A stretch of 64,000 nt of DNA from Acinetobacter sp. B51(2017) (GCF_003711395.1 NZ_PJRJ01000014.1:1-64000); one strand, 5' to 3'; positions 44,965-54,805 are shown, counted from the first letter of the stretch. Translations and numbers: made by a program. Notes: generated from the sequence alone by a model not told the origin.

Positions 44965-46233
44965 TTATTGTTGTTGTTCACTCCAGCGCCTTTGTTGTAA
45001 ACGCTCTGCTTCTACCTCACGTTTATTACGTGCTGATTGATATAACTTAGTGCCTTTTAGTTCGGGCGGCAAATAGTCCTGTGTGACAAAATGTTCAGGG
45101 TAATCGTGTGGATATAAATAATTGACCCCATAGCCTTGATCTTGCATTAGCTGTGTAGGTGCATTACGTAAATGTAGCGGCACGGCCAAATTGGCAGTTT
45201 TTTCTGCTAATTCCATAGCACGGTTAATGGCTAAATACGTACTGTTACTTTTAGCACTGGTGGCTAAATACACTGCGGTTTGCGCTAAAATAATCCTCGC
45301 TTCTGGCATACCAATCGCTTGAACTGAGCGGAAACACTCACCCGCCAATAACAACGCATTTGGATTAGAATTGCCAATATCCTCAGAAGCTGCAATCAAC
45401 ATGCGCCGTGCAATAAACACAGGATCTTCACCACCCTTTAACATTCGTGCCAACCAATACACAGCTGCATCAGGGTCACTGCCGCGAATTGATTTAATCA
45501 GCGCCGAAACCAAGTCATAGTGCTGCTCACCAGCTTTATCGTAACGCGCAATACTTTGCTGTGCGACACGTACCACAACCGCATTATCAATAATATTTTC
45601 TACCTCAGGCTCAAAAGTGCTGGCAATCAAATCAAGTAGATTTAATGCCTTACGCGCATCACCTGCGGCAAACTGGATTAAAGCGTCAAACTCACCAATT
45701 TGAATAAAACGCTGCTTTAAAAATGCATCATGGTTCAAAGCATGGCGTAATAAGTTTTCAATCGCAGTTTCATCCAATGCATTTAAGCGATACACCTGAC
45801 AACGTGATAACAATGCGTTATTGACTTCAAAAGAGGGATTTTCTGTCGTTGCACCAATTAAGGTAATTTTGCCTTTTTCAACAGCACCTAATAACGCATC
45901 TTGCTGAGATTTATTAAAACGATGAATTTCATCAATAAAAACTACAGGTGTAATTAAATCACCACTCTCTGCAATCACCTCCCGTAGTTCTTTGACGCCC
46001 GTATTTAAGGCCGACAGGCTCACAAAAGGACGATCCACAGCTTGAGCAAGTAACAATGCAAGCGTGGTTTTACCTACGCCAGGTGGACCCCAAAAAATAA
46101 TTGAGGGTAAATGCCCCTGATCAATCATTTGTCTAAAGGGTGCGTGTTCGCCAAGTAAATGATCTTGACCAATAATCTGTGACAAATCACGTGGTCTTAA
46201 GCGTTCTGGTAGCGGAATTAGATGATCAGACAT
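44965..46233 (-). CDS. rarA: Replication-associated recombination ATPase RarA (MgsA)
   Basis: AAA+ ATPase acting at stalled replication forks and in DnaA-independent recombination. The 422 residues have Walker A GPPGVGKTTLA (about 49-59), Walker B VVFIDEIHRF, the sensor-1 TTENPSFEVNNALLSRCQVYRL and the C-terminal MgsA domain with GGEDPVFIARRMLIAASEDIG. Its downstream neighbour is the 44-residue gene. Confidence 0.93.
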   Translation of the reverse strand: MSDHLIPLPERLRPRDLSQIIGQDHLLGEHAPFRQMIDQGHLPSIIFWGPPGVGKTTLALLLAQAVDRPFVSLSALNTGVKELREVIAESGDLITPVVFIDEIHRFNKSQQDALLGAVEKGKITLIGATTENPSFEVNNALLSRCQVYRLNALDETAIENLLRHALNHDAFLKQRFIQIGEFDALIQFAAGDARKALNLLDLIASTFEPEVENIIDNAVVVRVAQQSIARYDKAGEQHYDLVSALIKSIRGSDPDAAVYWLARMLKGGEDPVFIARRMLIAASEDIGNSNPNALLLAGECFRSVQAIGMPEARIILAQTAVYLATSAKSNSTYLAINRAMELAEKTANLAVPLHLRNAPTQLMQDQGYGVNYLYPHDYPEHFVTQDYLPPELKGTKLYQSARNKREVEAERLQQRRWSEQQQ

Positions 46234-46478
46234 AGCAATATTATTGTAGTAAACTTGAGTTAAAGTCTACTATGTAATTTCAGGCGATAGCTATAAATTA
46301 CGCTATGACTTGGCTAGATAAATGTTTTAATTTTATGATCATAAAATAGTATTTTTTTGTTACCTATCGGTAAAATTTACTTTACTAATATTTAGCATTT
46401 AGATATTTATTGCTATACTTCGGCAAAGTATCATTCGCATATTTTTACCGTTTTTTCAAGAGTGTAACCAACAAAAAA

Positions 46479-48590
46479 ATGAAATCCTCGCTCACCAATA
46501 AGCGTACTCTTTCTCTCCCTCAGGATTTCGCAGCAAAGCCTCAAAACTCATTACGTTTGTTACAAACCCAACTCTATCCAATGCTCAATGCACTAAACCT
46601 TGTGCCGCAAATGATCTGGGTTAAAACTAAATCAAAGCAACACTTTTGCAATCAAACACTTTGCTCTTATATTGGTGTAGAACTTGATCTATTACCAACC
46701 AATGCTTGGGAAAATTTTGTCCATCCAGAAGACCGCGAACCGTTACGCTGTGTCTGGCAACAGTCTATTGTATTAGGTGAAGACTTTAATTTTGAATGTC
46801 GTATTCGACATACAGAAGATCAATATGAATGGTTTAAAGTTCATGTGAAATTAAGTCCCCATCAAGACATTGAGTGGATCTTAACTTGTGACAATATTCA
46901 TCAATACATGTTGCAAAAACAATTACAACAACAACAGCTGATAGCGCAACAAAAATTTCTGGATAGTAGTGCCGATTGCATTAAGGTTTTAAACCCCGAT
47001 GGTCATCTAAATGATATCAATCAATTTGGGCATGAAACCTTATTTACACCACATGAAGATACAGGCAGTCTATTCAGCTTATTAGATCAAACTGTGCAAC
47101 CCCAAGTACAAAAGGCCTTAATTAAAGTACAAGAGGGCCAACCGGTGCGGTTTACTGCGATCACGCAGGGCAGCGGACGTGCGCCTTATTATTGGGACAA
47201 TTTACTGACGCCAATGCTCAACGAAGATGGGCAAGTTAAAGAAATTCTATGTATCTCAAGAGAGATGCGCCAGCAAACGCTGACCGAAAAACGTCTTGAA
47301 TATGCATATACTTTTGACGATTTAACCAAACTGTATAATCGACGTGCGTTTAATGATTTACTAGAAACTGCACTTGAACAAGCCGATCAAGAGAAAAGTT
47401 GTGTTGGGCTGATCATGTTAGATTTAGATTATTTTAAGAATCTAAATGATACGCTTGGACATTTGGCGGGTGATCACTTACTGCAAGTATTTGCATACCG
47501 TTTAAGAAAGGCTCTACCTAAGCCTATGATTGTATCGCGCTTTGGTAATGATGAGTTTGCTGTGATTATTCCTAACTTAGCGTCTAAACAGCAATTAATT
47601 ACCTATGCACAACGTGCAGCAGCACAACTTGATGCACCGATTTATTATGCAGGTCAGTATATTAATGGCGGCATTAGTATTGGTTGTGCGAGCTATCCCG
47701 AAGATGCTAAGAATTTGACCCATTTAGTGCGCTGTGCCGATACTGCCTTAAATGACTTAAAACAAACTGGGCGTGGCGGCATCTTATTGTTTAATGAGCA
47801 TATGCTCTATAGCTTGCAACATACTGCCCAGCAATTAAATTTAGCGCGTGAGATTTTGCGTAATGATAGCATCATGCCCTATTACCAACCTAAAATAGAT
47901 CTCAAAAGCAGGGCGATTATTGGATTTGAAGCGCTATTACGCTGGTCTGATGAACAGCAACAGGTACACACCCCAGCACAGATCGAACAGGCCTTTGAAG
48001 ATTATGAGCTGGCAACGCGTTTAAGCGAAACCATGCAACGTAAAGTGTTTAGCGACTTAAAACACTGTTTAAGCCATAACATCGCGCTTCATCCCATCGC
48101 GATTAATGCCGCACCAGTAGAGTTTTTACGCGACAACTATGCAGAGACACTCTTAAGTCGTTTACTTGAATATCAAATTGACCCGCAACTAATTGAAATT
48201 GAAATTACCGAGCAAAGCTTAGAAGTACGTGGTGCTACATATGTATTACGTGCTTTAGAACAACTCAAGCAAGCGGGAATTCGTATTGCCTTAGATGACT
48301 TTGGTACGGGACATTCTTCGCTGACTCGCTTAAAAGATTATCCAATTGATATCTTAAAAATTGACCGTAGCTTTATTGAAAAAATGCACGCTGACCCAGC
48401 GATTTTAGCGATTGTAAGCGCTATTGGACAGTTGGGACCAAAGCTTAAAATTGAAATTTTAGCCGAAGGGATCGAAAAACTTGAGCATGTTAGCACTTTG
48501 CAAAACTGCCAATGCGCCACTGGACAAGGCTTCTATTTCTATAGACCTATGCCGCTGCAAGACATTAAAAAAATTATGGGTGGAGTTTAA
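46479..48590 (+). CDS. PAS-GGDEF-EAL cyclic di-GMP protein
   Basis: A 703-residue cytosolic protein. An N-terminal PAS region (about 30-140), a second PAS region (about 145-265), GGDEF (about 285-440) and EAL (about 455-700) follow in order. The diguanylate cyclase loop reads GNDEF in place of GGDEF (FGNDEFAVI), which may reduce activity. The EAL domain keeps EALLRW, NAAPVEF, DDFGTGHSSL, KIDRSFI and AEGIE, so phosphodiesterase activity is more likely. The start at 46479 is chosen; a longer start would add residues without ribosome-binding site. Ends 4 bases inside the convergent gene. Confidence 0.85.
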   Translation: MKSSLTNKRTLSLPQDFAAKPQNSLRLLQTQLYPMLNALNLVPQMIWVKTKSKQHFCNQTLCSYIGVELDLLPTNAWENFVHPEDREPLRCVWQQSIVLGEDFNFECRIRHTEDQYEWFKVHVKLSPHQDIEWILTCDNIHQYMLQKQLQQQQLIAQQKFLDSSADCIKVLNPDGHLNDINQFGHETLFTPHEDTGSLFSLLDQTVQPQVQKALIKVQEGQPVRFTAITQGSGRAPYYWDNLLTPMLNEDGQVKEILCISREMRQQTLTEKRLEYAYTFDDLTKLYNRRAFNDLLETALEQADQEKSCVGLIMLDLDYFKNLNDTLGHLAGDHLLQVFAYRLRKALPKPMIVSRFGNDEFAVIIPNLASKQQLITYAQRAAAQLDAPIYYAGQYINGGISIGCASYPEDAKNLTHLVRCADTALNDLKQTGRGGILLFNEHMLYSLQHTAQQLNLAREILRNDSIMPYYQPKIDLKSRAIIGFEALLRWSDEQQQVHTPAQIEQAFEDYELATRLSETMQRKVFSDLKHCLSHNIALHPIAINAAPVEFLRDNYAETLLSRLLEYQIDPQLIEIEITEQSLEVRGATYVLRALEQLKQAGIRIALDDFGTGHSSLTRLKDYPIDILKIDRSFIEKMHADPAILAIVSAIGQLGPKLKIEILAEGIEKLEHVSTLQNCQCATGQGFYFYRPMPLQDIKKIMGGV

Positions 48591-49039
48591 CGCACCCAAC
48601 GCACGATATAATCTTCAATCTCATCTTCCACTATATCTTGTTCGGAAATACAACGCCCTGCTACTGATTTACGTGCTTTAATCACATTATCACGTGAACC
48701 CGTGTTTAAATAATGCCAGCTTGGTAAAGGTTTATTTTCGCTTAAACGTCGATAAGCACAGCTATTAGGTAGCCAATGAATGGTTTTTAATTTTTCTGGG
48801 CTAAGTTGAATACAATCAGGTACATAATCTAAGCGATCTGTATAATTACTACAGTGCCCAGTCGCACAATCGAGTAATTTACACGCGACTTTGGTGTAGG
48901 CAACTTGATTGCTTTCTTCGTCTTCCAATTTAATTAAACAGCACAAACCACAGCCATCACATAGGGCTTCCCACTCAGCAGGATTGAGTTGCTCAAGGCG
49001 ATAATTTTTCCAAAACTCTGGACGTAATACTGTGCTCAT
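48587..49039 (-). CDS. YcgN/UPF0260-family cysteine-cluster protein
   Basis: A 150-residue protein with a zinc or iron-sulfur style Cys cluster CDGCGLCC, then CKLLDC and CSNYTDRLDYVPDCIQLSP, and a later YRRLSENKPLPSWHYL. This pattern defines YcgN, a protein of unknown role with conserved cysteines. The start at 49039 is preferred over one 30 bases upstream. Confidence 0.88.
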   Translation of the reverse strand: MSTVLRPEFWKNYRLEQLNPAEWEALCDGCGLCCLIKLEDEESNQVAYTKVACKLLDCATGHCSNYTDRLDYVPDCIQLSPEKLKTIHWLPNSCAYRRLSENKPLPSWHYLNTGSRDNVIKARKSVAGRCISEQDIVEDEIEDYIVRWVR

Positions 49040-49228
49040 AAATCTAAAAACTAACAATTCAAGCGTCATTATAACAGGATCAACAATAAAGTTATTGCAT
49101 CACCTGAGCAGCAAATAAACTTGAAAAAGCCTGTAAATCGAACATTTAATCAACAAAAGCCAAACAATAGATGGCGTGTCGTCTCCCTATACTAAATATC
49201 TGATAAAAACAACATGAGGGAAAAAGAT

Positions 49229-49384
49229 ATGTTTCGTTGGGCGATTATTTTTGCCGTCATCGCTTTAATTGCCAGCTTGCTTGGCTTTGGTGGTGTTGCC
49301 GGTTTATCTAAAGATTTTGCCGTGATTCTATTAGTGGTAGCTGTCATTTTGGCTATTGTTGGTTTCTTTTCCCGCAAGGTCTAA
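49229..49384 (+). CDS. 51-residue DUF1328 (YtjA-like) membrane protein
   Basis: A microprotein made of two hydrophobic helices: [21 protein letters not shown], then a loop VAGLSKDF and [21 protein letters not shown]. That architecture and the loop are typical of DUF1328/YtjA, a small stress-associated membrane family of unknown function. GAGGGA lies about 10 bases before the ATG, and a terminator follows. Confidence 0.85.
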   Translation: MFRWAIIFAVIALIASLLGFGGVAGLSKDFAVILLVVAVILAIVGFFSRKV

Positions 49385-49400
49385 GCAACAAAATCAGTAT

Positions 49401-49433
49401 AAAAAAGAAGAAGCCTGCTTCTTCTTTTTTTTT
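49401..49433 (+). terminator. Intrinsic terminator
   Basis: AAAGAAGAAGC and GCTTCTTCTTT pair around CT and run into a T-tract. Confidence 0.93.
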
Positions 49434-49491
49434 GTGTAATGTTGTACAACTAAAGTCAAAGATAAACATATAGAAAAAAGGAAAATTTTTC

Positions 49492-50229
49492 ATGGCCTTA
49501 ACGATCAAAACACGTGAGATCAACTATAGCGCAGCAGATGGTAGCCAGCTGATTGGCTATTTTGCTGCCCCAGAAAATGGACAAAATCTAGCTGCGGTTT
49601 TAGTCGCACCAGAATGGTGGGGACGCAATAGTTATACCGAACAACGTGCACGTGAATTGGCCGAACAAGGCTATGCCGCTTTCGCCATTGATATGTATGG
49701 CGATAAAAAATCAACGACCGAAGCCAACCAAGCCAATGAATGGATGACACAAACCTTTGCGCAACCCAACACCATTGTAGAACGTGCAACTGCCGCTCTA
49801 AATACCCTCGCCGAACAACCAGAAGTCAATGCTGATAAACTCGCAGCGATTGGCTTTTGCTATGGTGGTAAAGTGGTGCTGGATTTAGCGCGTTCAGGTG
49901 CGCCTTTACAGGCAATAGCAACTTTCCATGCTGCCTTAGGTGCGCAAACACCTGCTGAGGAAGGCAAAGTTAGAGCCGAAATTTTAGTTTTACACGGCGA
50001 GCTAGATAGCATGGTGACTTTAGATGATGTTGCTAAATTTAGAGCGGAAATGCATAACGCAAAAGTTGAACACGAAGTGATTGTATTTGAAGATGCTAAA
50101 CATGGTTTTAGTAATCCACAAGCAGATGAACGGGCCCAAGCCAATGGCGTAGATCTAGGCTATAACCCACAAGCAGAAACGGAAAGTTTAGCGGCAATGT
50201 ACGCTTTACTCACACGTCGTTTAGCTTAA
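49492..50229 (+). CDS. Dienelactone hydrolase family protein
   Basis: A 245-residue alpha/beta-hydrolase. Family features are VLVAPEWWGRN near residue 40, the nucleophile Cys in AIGFCYGGKVV (about 120-130), a DLDxMV-like Asp stretch (VLHGELDSMV) and the catalytic His in DAKHGFSNPQ. Dienelactone hydrolases open lactone rings in aromatic catabolism, but paralogues have other esterase roles and no ring-cleavage genes are near, so the substrate is open. Followed by HIT after 27 bases. Confidence 0.83.
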   Translation: MALTIKTREINYSAADGSQLIGYFAAPENGQNLAAVLVAPEWWGRNSYTEQRARELAEQGYAAFAIDMYGDKKSTTEANQANEWMTQTFAQPNTIVERATAALNTLAEQPEVNADKLAAIGFCYGGKVVLDLARSGAPLQAIATFHAALGAQTPAEEGKVRAEILVLHGELDSMVTLDDVAKFRAEMHNAKVEHEVIVFEDAKHGFSNPQADERAQANGVDLGYNPQAETESLAAMYALLTRRLA

Positions 50230-50256
50230 TACCATAATAAGATAAGGAGAATCACT

Positions 50257-50610
50257 ATGACAGAATGTATCTATTGCGACTTTGATGACTATGATGTAAT
50301 TGCAAAGAATGACTTTGGTGTAGTTTTGCCAGAACCAAAACCATTGTCACAAGGTCATTGTGTGATTATTCCACTGCGCCATGTATCATCATTTTTTGAA
50401 GTGACTGATAAAGAACGTAAAAGCTTAATGTCATTATTAGAATTGGCTCGTAATGAGTTAGTGCTACGTCATCAACCTGCGGGTTTTCATGTGGGCTTTA
50501 ATGATGGCGCGGTCTTTGGTCAACAAGCCGAACATTTACATGTACACATTATTCCGCGTTATGAAGGTAAGCCACTACAACTGGATGAGCGTTGGGGCAT
50601 GAGCGCTTAA
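50257..50610 (+). CDS. HIT-family protein
   Basis: A 117-residue nucleotide-binding protein with the HIT active-site motif HLHVHIIPR and CIYCDF at the N-terminus. HIT proteins hydrolyse nucleotidyl conjugates such as AMP-lysine or dinucleoside polyphosphates; the substrate of this one is unassigned. AAGGAGAATCACT precedes the ATG. Ends in a terminator. Confidence 0.88.
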   Translation: MTECIYCDFDDYDVIAKNDFGVVLPEPKPLSQGHCVIIPLRHVSSFFEVTDKERKSLMSLLELARNELVLRHQPAGFHVGFNDGAVFGQQAEHLHVHIIPRYEGKPLQLDERWGMSA

Positions 50611-50639
50611 ATCCACACGTCCTTATCTGACGCAAGCAA

Positions 50640-50666
50640 GATGATGCCTCGGCATCATCTTTTTTT
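50640..50666 (+). terminator. Intrinsic terminator after HIT
   Basis: GATGATGC and GCATCATC pair around CTCG and run into T7. Confidence 0.92.
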
Positions 50667-50706
50667 ATGCGATATACTGAGCGGCTATTTTTTAACTTGA
50701 GCCAGT

Positions 50707-51741
50707 ATGAGTCAATTTCGTTTTTCTGATGCTTTATTAGCATGGTTTGATGTGCATGGTCGGCATGATCTGCCGTGGCAAGTCGCAGATGATCCCTATA
50801 AAGTTTGGGTTTCCGAGATCATGTTGCAACAAACTCAAGTCAAAACTGTACTGCAATATTTTGATCGTTTTATTGAGCGTTTTCCTACAGTTAATGCTTT
50901 AGGCACAGCCAGTTGGGATGACGTCGCACCCTATTGGGCGGGTCTTGGTTACTATGCGCGGGCACGTAATTTGCATAAAGCTGCCGGTATTGTCGCCAGT
51001 CAAGGGCATTTTCCCGAAACGCTAGAGCAATGGATTGCTTTGCCCGGTATTGGTCGTTCTACTGCTGGGGCATTAATGTCACTCGGTTTACGTCAATATG
51101 GCGTGATTATGGACGGTAATGTAAAACGTGTTTTGGCACGCTTTTTTGCTATTGAAGATGATCTGTCTAAACCTATACATGAACGCAATATGTGGCAAAT
51201 TGCCGAAGAGCTTTGTCCCAAAGAACGCAACCATGATTACACCCAAGCGATTATGGACTTGGGCGCGACTGTATGTACACCTAAAAAGCCACTGTGTTTA
51301 TATTGTCCAATGCAGGCGCATTGTCAGGCACATCAACAAGGTTTAGAACAACAATTACCTTTTAAAAAAGCCAAAAAGCCTGTGCCTGTTAAATCTGCAC
51401 AAGTATTGTTACTCAAAGATCAAGATGAATGGTTATGGCAACAACGTCCTAATAGTGGCTTATGGGGTGGTTTATGGTGCTTACCGATTATTGAGGAACC
51501 ACAGCAATTTCAAGACTTGTGCCAAAGTTTAGGTTTAAAAACTGTGTTCAAACGCAGCGAGATTAGCCATAGTTTTACCCATTTTACTTGGCAACTCGAA
51601 GCGGTATGTTTTGAGGTAGATACTGATCAACAAGAACATCTCTCTCTAGAGTTGGGCGGTAATTGGTTGAAGCCAGAAACTGCAAGCCAAATGGGCATTC
51701 CGACTGCGATGAAGAAATTGATTAATGCGGTAAATCTATGA
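50707..51741 (+). CDS. mutY: Adenine DNA glycosylase
   Basis: Removes adenine paired with 8-oxoguanine. The 344 residues show EIMLQQTQV (catalytic Glu), ALPGIGRSTAGALMSLG (helix-hairpin-helix with Asp in VIMDGNVKRVL), the [4Fe-4S] cysteines in CTPKKPLCLYCPMQAHC, and a C-terminal NUDIX-like domain (SAQVLLLKDQDEWLW). Normal family length; downstream an M23 lipoprotein follows after 39 bases. Confidence 0.94.
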   Translation: MSQFRFSDALLAWFDVHGRHDLPWQVADDPYKVWVSEIMLQQTQVKTVLQYFDRFIERFPTVNALGTASWDDVAPYWAGLGYYARARNLHKAAGIVASQGHFPETLEQWIALPGIGRSTAGALMSLGLRQYGVIMDGNVKRVLARFFAIEDDLSKPIHERNMWQIAEELCPKERNHDYTQAIMDLGATVCTPKKPLCLYCPMQAHCQAHQQGLEQQLPFKKAKKPVPVKSAQVLLLKDQDEWLWQQRPNSGLWGGLWCLPIIEEPQQFQDLCQSLGLKTVFKRSEISHSFTHFTWQLEAVCFEVDTDQQEHLSLELGGNWLKPETASQMGIPTAMKKLINAVNL

Positions 51742-51780
51742 CATATTCAGCACAGATAAAACAACAATAAGGATCAATCT

Positions 51781-52311
51781 GTGCTGTATAAACTTTTCGC
51801 GCTCTTCGGTTTAAGTTTGATTTTAGTGGCTTGTACTACACACCCACCCGCGCCTCCACCTATCCCTAAAGACCCTGCTTTAGATCTGAAAAATACCCCA
51901 TTACCTAAAAAACTACCTATCCCAGTACAGGGTATTCAAGCGCAGCAATTAAGCGATACTTGGGGCGCATCGCGTGGCCAAGGACGTCTTCATGAAGGCA
52001 TTGATATCATGGCACCTCGTGGCACAAAAGTACTCAGTGCGACAGAAGGCGTGATTGCCGACTTACGTAATAACAATTTGGGTGGTAAAGTAATTTGGAT
52101 ATTGGGGCCAAGTTCCAGTTGGCATTACTATGCACATTTAGATGCGCAGCGTAGTGACCTAAAAGTTGGCGATTATGTGCGCCGCGGTGAACATATTGGC
52201 TTTGTGGGCAATACGGGCAATGCTCAAGCGACTGCTCCACATCTGCATTACGGTATTTATTTACAGGGTAAAGGTCGTGGTGCGGTCAATCCATTTTTGT
52301 ATTTACGTTAA
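51781..52311 (+). CDS. M23-family peptidase lipoprotein
   Basis: A 176-residue lipoprotein with lipobox LVAC (Cys18), a Pro-rich linker (about 20-45), and an M23 domain with both metal motifs: HEGIDIMAPRG (HxxxD) and HLHYGIY (HxH), both intact. M23 enzymes cut peptidoglycan cross-links, so it may be a cell-wall hydrolase or LytM-type activator; intact ligands favour activity. GTG start at 51781 has AGGA about 8 bases upstream. Confidence 0.88.
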   Translation: MLYKLFALFGLSLILVACTTHPPAPPPIPKDPALDLKNTPLPKKLPIPVQGIQAQQLSDTWGASRGQGRLHEGIDIMAPRGTKVLSATEGVIADLRNNNLGGKVIWILGPSSSWHYYAHLDAQRSDLKVGDYVRRGEHIGFVGNTGNAQATAPHLHYGIYLQGKGRGAVNPFLYLR

Positions 52312-52326
52312 TTTTAGGAAGTTTTC

Positions 52327-52572
52327 ATGTCAGAAGCGTTGATCAATCGTCTGGTAGAGTTTGCTGAATCAGGCAATCAACAAAAAATTGTGTTGGCAGG
52401 TCAAAGCTATCAAGGCTGGATCATGGAAATTAGCGACGAAGCCTTACAAATCAGTACTGGCTTTGCTGAAAAAACTGGTAAAGATGTCTGGATTGATTTT
52501 AATGATTTAAATACTGCCCAGCTGTGGTTTTGGGATAACAAACAAGATCAATGGGTTGAGTTTAAACTCTAG
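52327..52572 (+). CDS. Conserved 81-residue protein of unknown function
   Basis: A small acidic protein with a helical N-terminus and a beta-rich remainder (IVLAGQSYQGWIMEISDEALQIST, then KDVWIDFNDLNTAQLWFWDN). No family recognised; the strand pattern vaguely recalls Sm-like folds but I do not claim it. AGGAAGTTTTC precedes the ATG, and it is probably co-transcribed with tag 24 bases on. Confidence 0.6.
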   Translation: MSEALINRLVEFAESGNQQKIVLAGQSYQGWIMEISDEALQISTGFAEKTGKDVWIDFNDLNTAQLWFWDNKQDQWVEFKL

Positions 52573-52596
52573 TCTGCTCATTCAGGAGGAGCAACG

Positions 52597-53172
52597 ATGT
52601 TAAAACGCTGTTCATGGTGCTCCACCGATCCGCTGTATCAAGCTTACCATGACCTCGAATGGGGTCATCCTGTTTATCAAGAACCATTGCTGTTTGAAAT
52701 GCTGTGTTTAGAAGGTCAACAAGCCGGTTTATCTTGGCTGACGGTACTTAAAAAACGCAGGAGTTATCGGCAGCATTTTTTCCAATATCCAATTGCGGAT
52801 ATTGCCAAGATTTCAGACCAAGATTTAGCACTTAAAGCCCAAGATCCTCAGTTGATTCGTCATTTGGCAAAACTCACAGCCATTCGTGACAACGCTATTG
52901 CATGGCAAACCATGTCAAAAAAAGGCTTCTTTTTACCTGAATGGTTATGGCAATTTTCTGGTGAGCAGCGACCTTGTAATCCTGTTAATGCCAATCAGCC
53001 CGTGGCGACCTCTACCGAAGCCAGTATTGCCATGTCTAAAGCACTTAAACGGCATGGTTTTAAATTTGTTGGCCCAACCATTTGTTATGCATTTATGCAA
53101 GCCGTGGGCATGGTCAATGACCATGATGATGACTGTCACTTTAAATATCCAACCAAAGCTCAATTTGTGTAA
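52597..53172 (+). CDS. tag: DNA-3-methyladenine glycosylase I
   Basis: Excises 3-methyladenine. The 191 residues have the Tag zinc ligands: an N-terminal CSWC and a C-terminal HDDDCHF-type stretch, plus YHDLEWGHPVYQE, LCLEGQQAGLSWLTVLKKR and VGPTICYAFMQAVGMVNDH. AGGAGGAGC precedes the ATG. With mutY it forms a small base-excision repair neighbourhood. Confidence 0.93.
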   Translation: MLKRCSWCSTDPLYQAYHDLEWGHPVYQEPLLFEMLCLEGQQAGLSWLTVLKKRRSYRQHFFQYPIADIAKISDQDLALKAQDPQLIRHLAKLTAIRDNAIAWQTMSKKGFFLPEWLWQFSGEQRPCNPVNANQPVATSTEASIAMSKALKRHGFKFVGPTICYAFMQAVGMVNDHDDDCHFKYPTKAQFV

Positions 53173-53350
53173 TTATTTGATTTAAAAATAATATGTATAA
53201 AAAATGTGTTTAACTTTCAGAACCTTCTAGCTTATTTAACTTGATCAGCATATATTTAATGCTATTGTTCAATCAGTAAACCTGTTTAGGTTACGTTATA
53301 AAAATGCGTCCTGTTAGACGTATTGATCTTGAGAATTTTTGAGAAAACTT

Positions 53351-54055
53351 ATGAGTAAAGCCTTACCCATCGCTGTTGCAGTGCTTTTAGGCGGTGCTGC
53401 TCTAGTACCTGTTTACTATGCATCACAAAATCCAGCGACTTTAAGCGCTAAAGCCGATCCAAATGCTAAACCGATTGCTAAAATTAGCTATGCTTTAGGT
53501 TATGAAGTTGCCCATCAAACTCCACCTGAGTTAGATGTAAATAGCTTTGTTGCAGGTATTCGTGATGGTCATGCCCGTACTCAACCGGCATATACAGAAC
53601 AACAATTACAACAAGCCTATGAGCAATTCCAAAAAGACATGCAAGAACAGCAAACTGCTGCTTCAAGCGAAGCGAAAGCTTCAAGCGATGCATTTTTAAC
53701 TGAAAACAAAAGCAAACCAGGCGTTAAAACCACTGCTTCAGGTTTACAGTACAAAATTACCCAAGAAGGTACAGGTAAATCACCTACCGCTAATTCTGTT
53801 GTAAAAGTACATTACACTGGTAAATTGGTAGATGGTACAGTATTTGATAGTTCGGTTGAACGTGGTGAGCCAATTGAATTCCCGCTCAATCAAGTGATTG
53901 CAGGCTGGACTGAAGGTTTACAACTCATGAAAGAAGGCTCAAAAGCCACTTTATATATTCCAAGCAATTTAGGTTATGGCGAACAAGGTGCATCAGGCAT
54001 GATCCCGCCAAACAGTACCTTAATTTTTGATGTTGAACTGATTGAAGTGAAATAA
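53351..54055 (+). CDS. FKBP-type peptidyl-prolyl isomerase (periplasmic, FkpA-like)
   Basis: A 234-residue protein with an uncleaved or cleaved hydrophobic N-terminus ([25 protein letters not shown]), an FKBP N-domain (about 45-120) and the FKBP fold (about 130-234: [52 protein letters not shown]). Such proteins fold periplasmic proteins. The ATG at 53351 is chosen over a TTG 12 bases upstream. A paralogue follows 60 bases later. Confidence 0.9.
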   Translation: MSKALPIAVAVLLGGAALVPVYYASQNPATLSAKADPNAKPIAKISYALGYEVAHQTPPELDVNSFVAGIRDGHARTQPAYTEQQLQQAYEQFQKDMQEQQTAASSEAKASSDAFLTENKSKPGVKTTASGLQYKITQEGTGKSPTANSVVKVHYTGKLVDGTVFDSSVERGEPIEFPLNQVIAGWTEGLQLMKEGSKATLYIPSNLGYGEQGASGMIPPNSTLIFDVELIEVK

Positions 54056-54070
54056 TTCAATCCAGCATCT

Positions 54071-54095
54071 TAAGGAGAGCCTAGCGCTCTCCTTA
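54071..54095 (+). terminator. Hairpin between the two FKBP genes
   Basis: TAAGGAGAGC and GCTCTCCTTA form a perfect 10-bp stem; the following bases are only AT-rich, so it is a weak terminator or an attenuating spacer. Confidence 0.55.
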
Positions 54096-54115
54096 ATTTA
54101 TTGAGAGATAAAATC

Positions 54116-54805
54116 ATGAAAAAAAGCATATTGCTGTTAATGGCAACTCTGATTTCGGCACCAAGTTTTGCCAACGAGATTAATCAAAAAAGTAGTTTAG
54201 AACAACAAGTCGGTTATAGCTTGGGCTATAACATGGCCAGTAATAATAGTGATGTGTTTAAAGACCTTGATATTGACGCGTTCTTACAAGGTTTTAAGGC
54301 AGCAATTGCAGGCAAAAATCCAAGCTTAAGTACAGCAGAAATGGGCACAGCTTTAAGTCAATACCGTCAGCAAACAGAAAGCCGCGCTTTAGTCGAATTT
54401 CAACAACAAGCTGCCGCAAACTTACAAGCAGGGCAAAAATTCCTTGCGCAAAATGCCAAAGCCGCTAATGTAAAAGTCACTAAGTCAGGCTTACAGTACC
54501 AAGTTCTTAAAAATGCGAAAGGCAAACAACCCAAAGCCTCTTCGACAGTACGTGTCCATTATGAAGGCCGTTTACTCGATAATACGGTTTTTGATAGTTC
54601 GATTGCCCGCCAACAACCGGCTGAATTTAAGCTATCCCAAGTGATTGCAGGTTGGACAGAAGGCGTACAACTCATGCCAGTGGGCAGCAAATATCGTTTC
54701 TTTATTCCTGCAAAACTGGCCTATGACGACATTGGCTCAGGCGATGCCATTGCTCCAAATAGTACTTTAATCTTTGATATTGAATTACTTGAAATCTTGG
54801 ATTAA
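54116..54805 (+). CDS. FKBP-type peptidyl-prolyl isomerase, second copy
   Basis: A 229-residue paralogue of the preceding protein. It has a cleavable signal peptide (MKKSILLLMATLISAPSFA), an N-terminal dimer domain (SLEQQVGYSLGYNMASNNSD, about 28-110), and an FKBP domain with VRVHYEGRLLDNTVFDSS and [29 protein letters not shown] precedes the ATG at 54116. Tandem duplication with divergence from its neighbour. Confidence 0.9.
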   Translation: MKKSILLLMATLISAPSFANEINQKSSLEQQVGYSLGYNMASNNSDVFKDLDIDAFLQGFKAAIAGKNPSLSTAEMGTALSQYRQQTESRALVEFQQQAAANLQAGQKFLAQNAKAANVKVTKSGLQYQVLKNAKGKQPKASSTVRVHYEGRLLDNTVFDSSIARQQPAEFKLSQVIAGWTEGVQLMPVGSKYRFFIPAKLAYDDIGSGDAIAPNSTLIFDIELLEILD

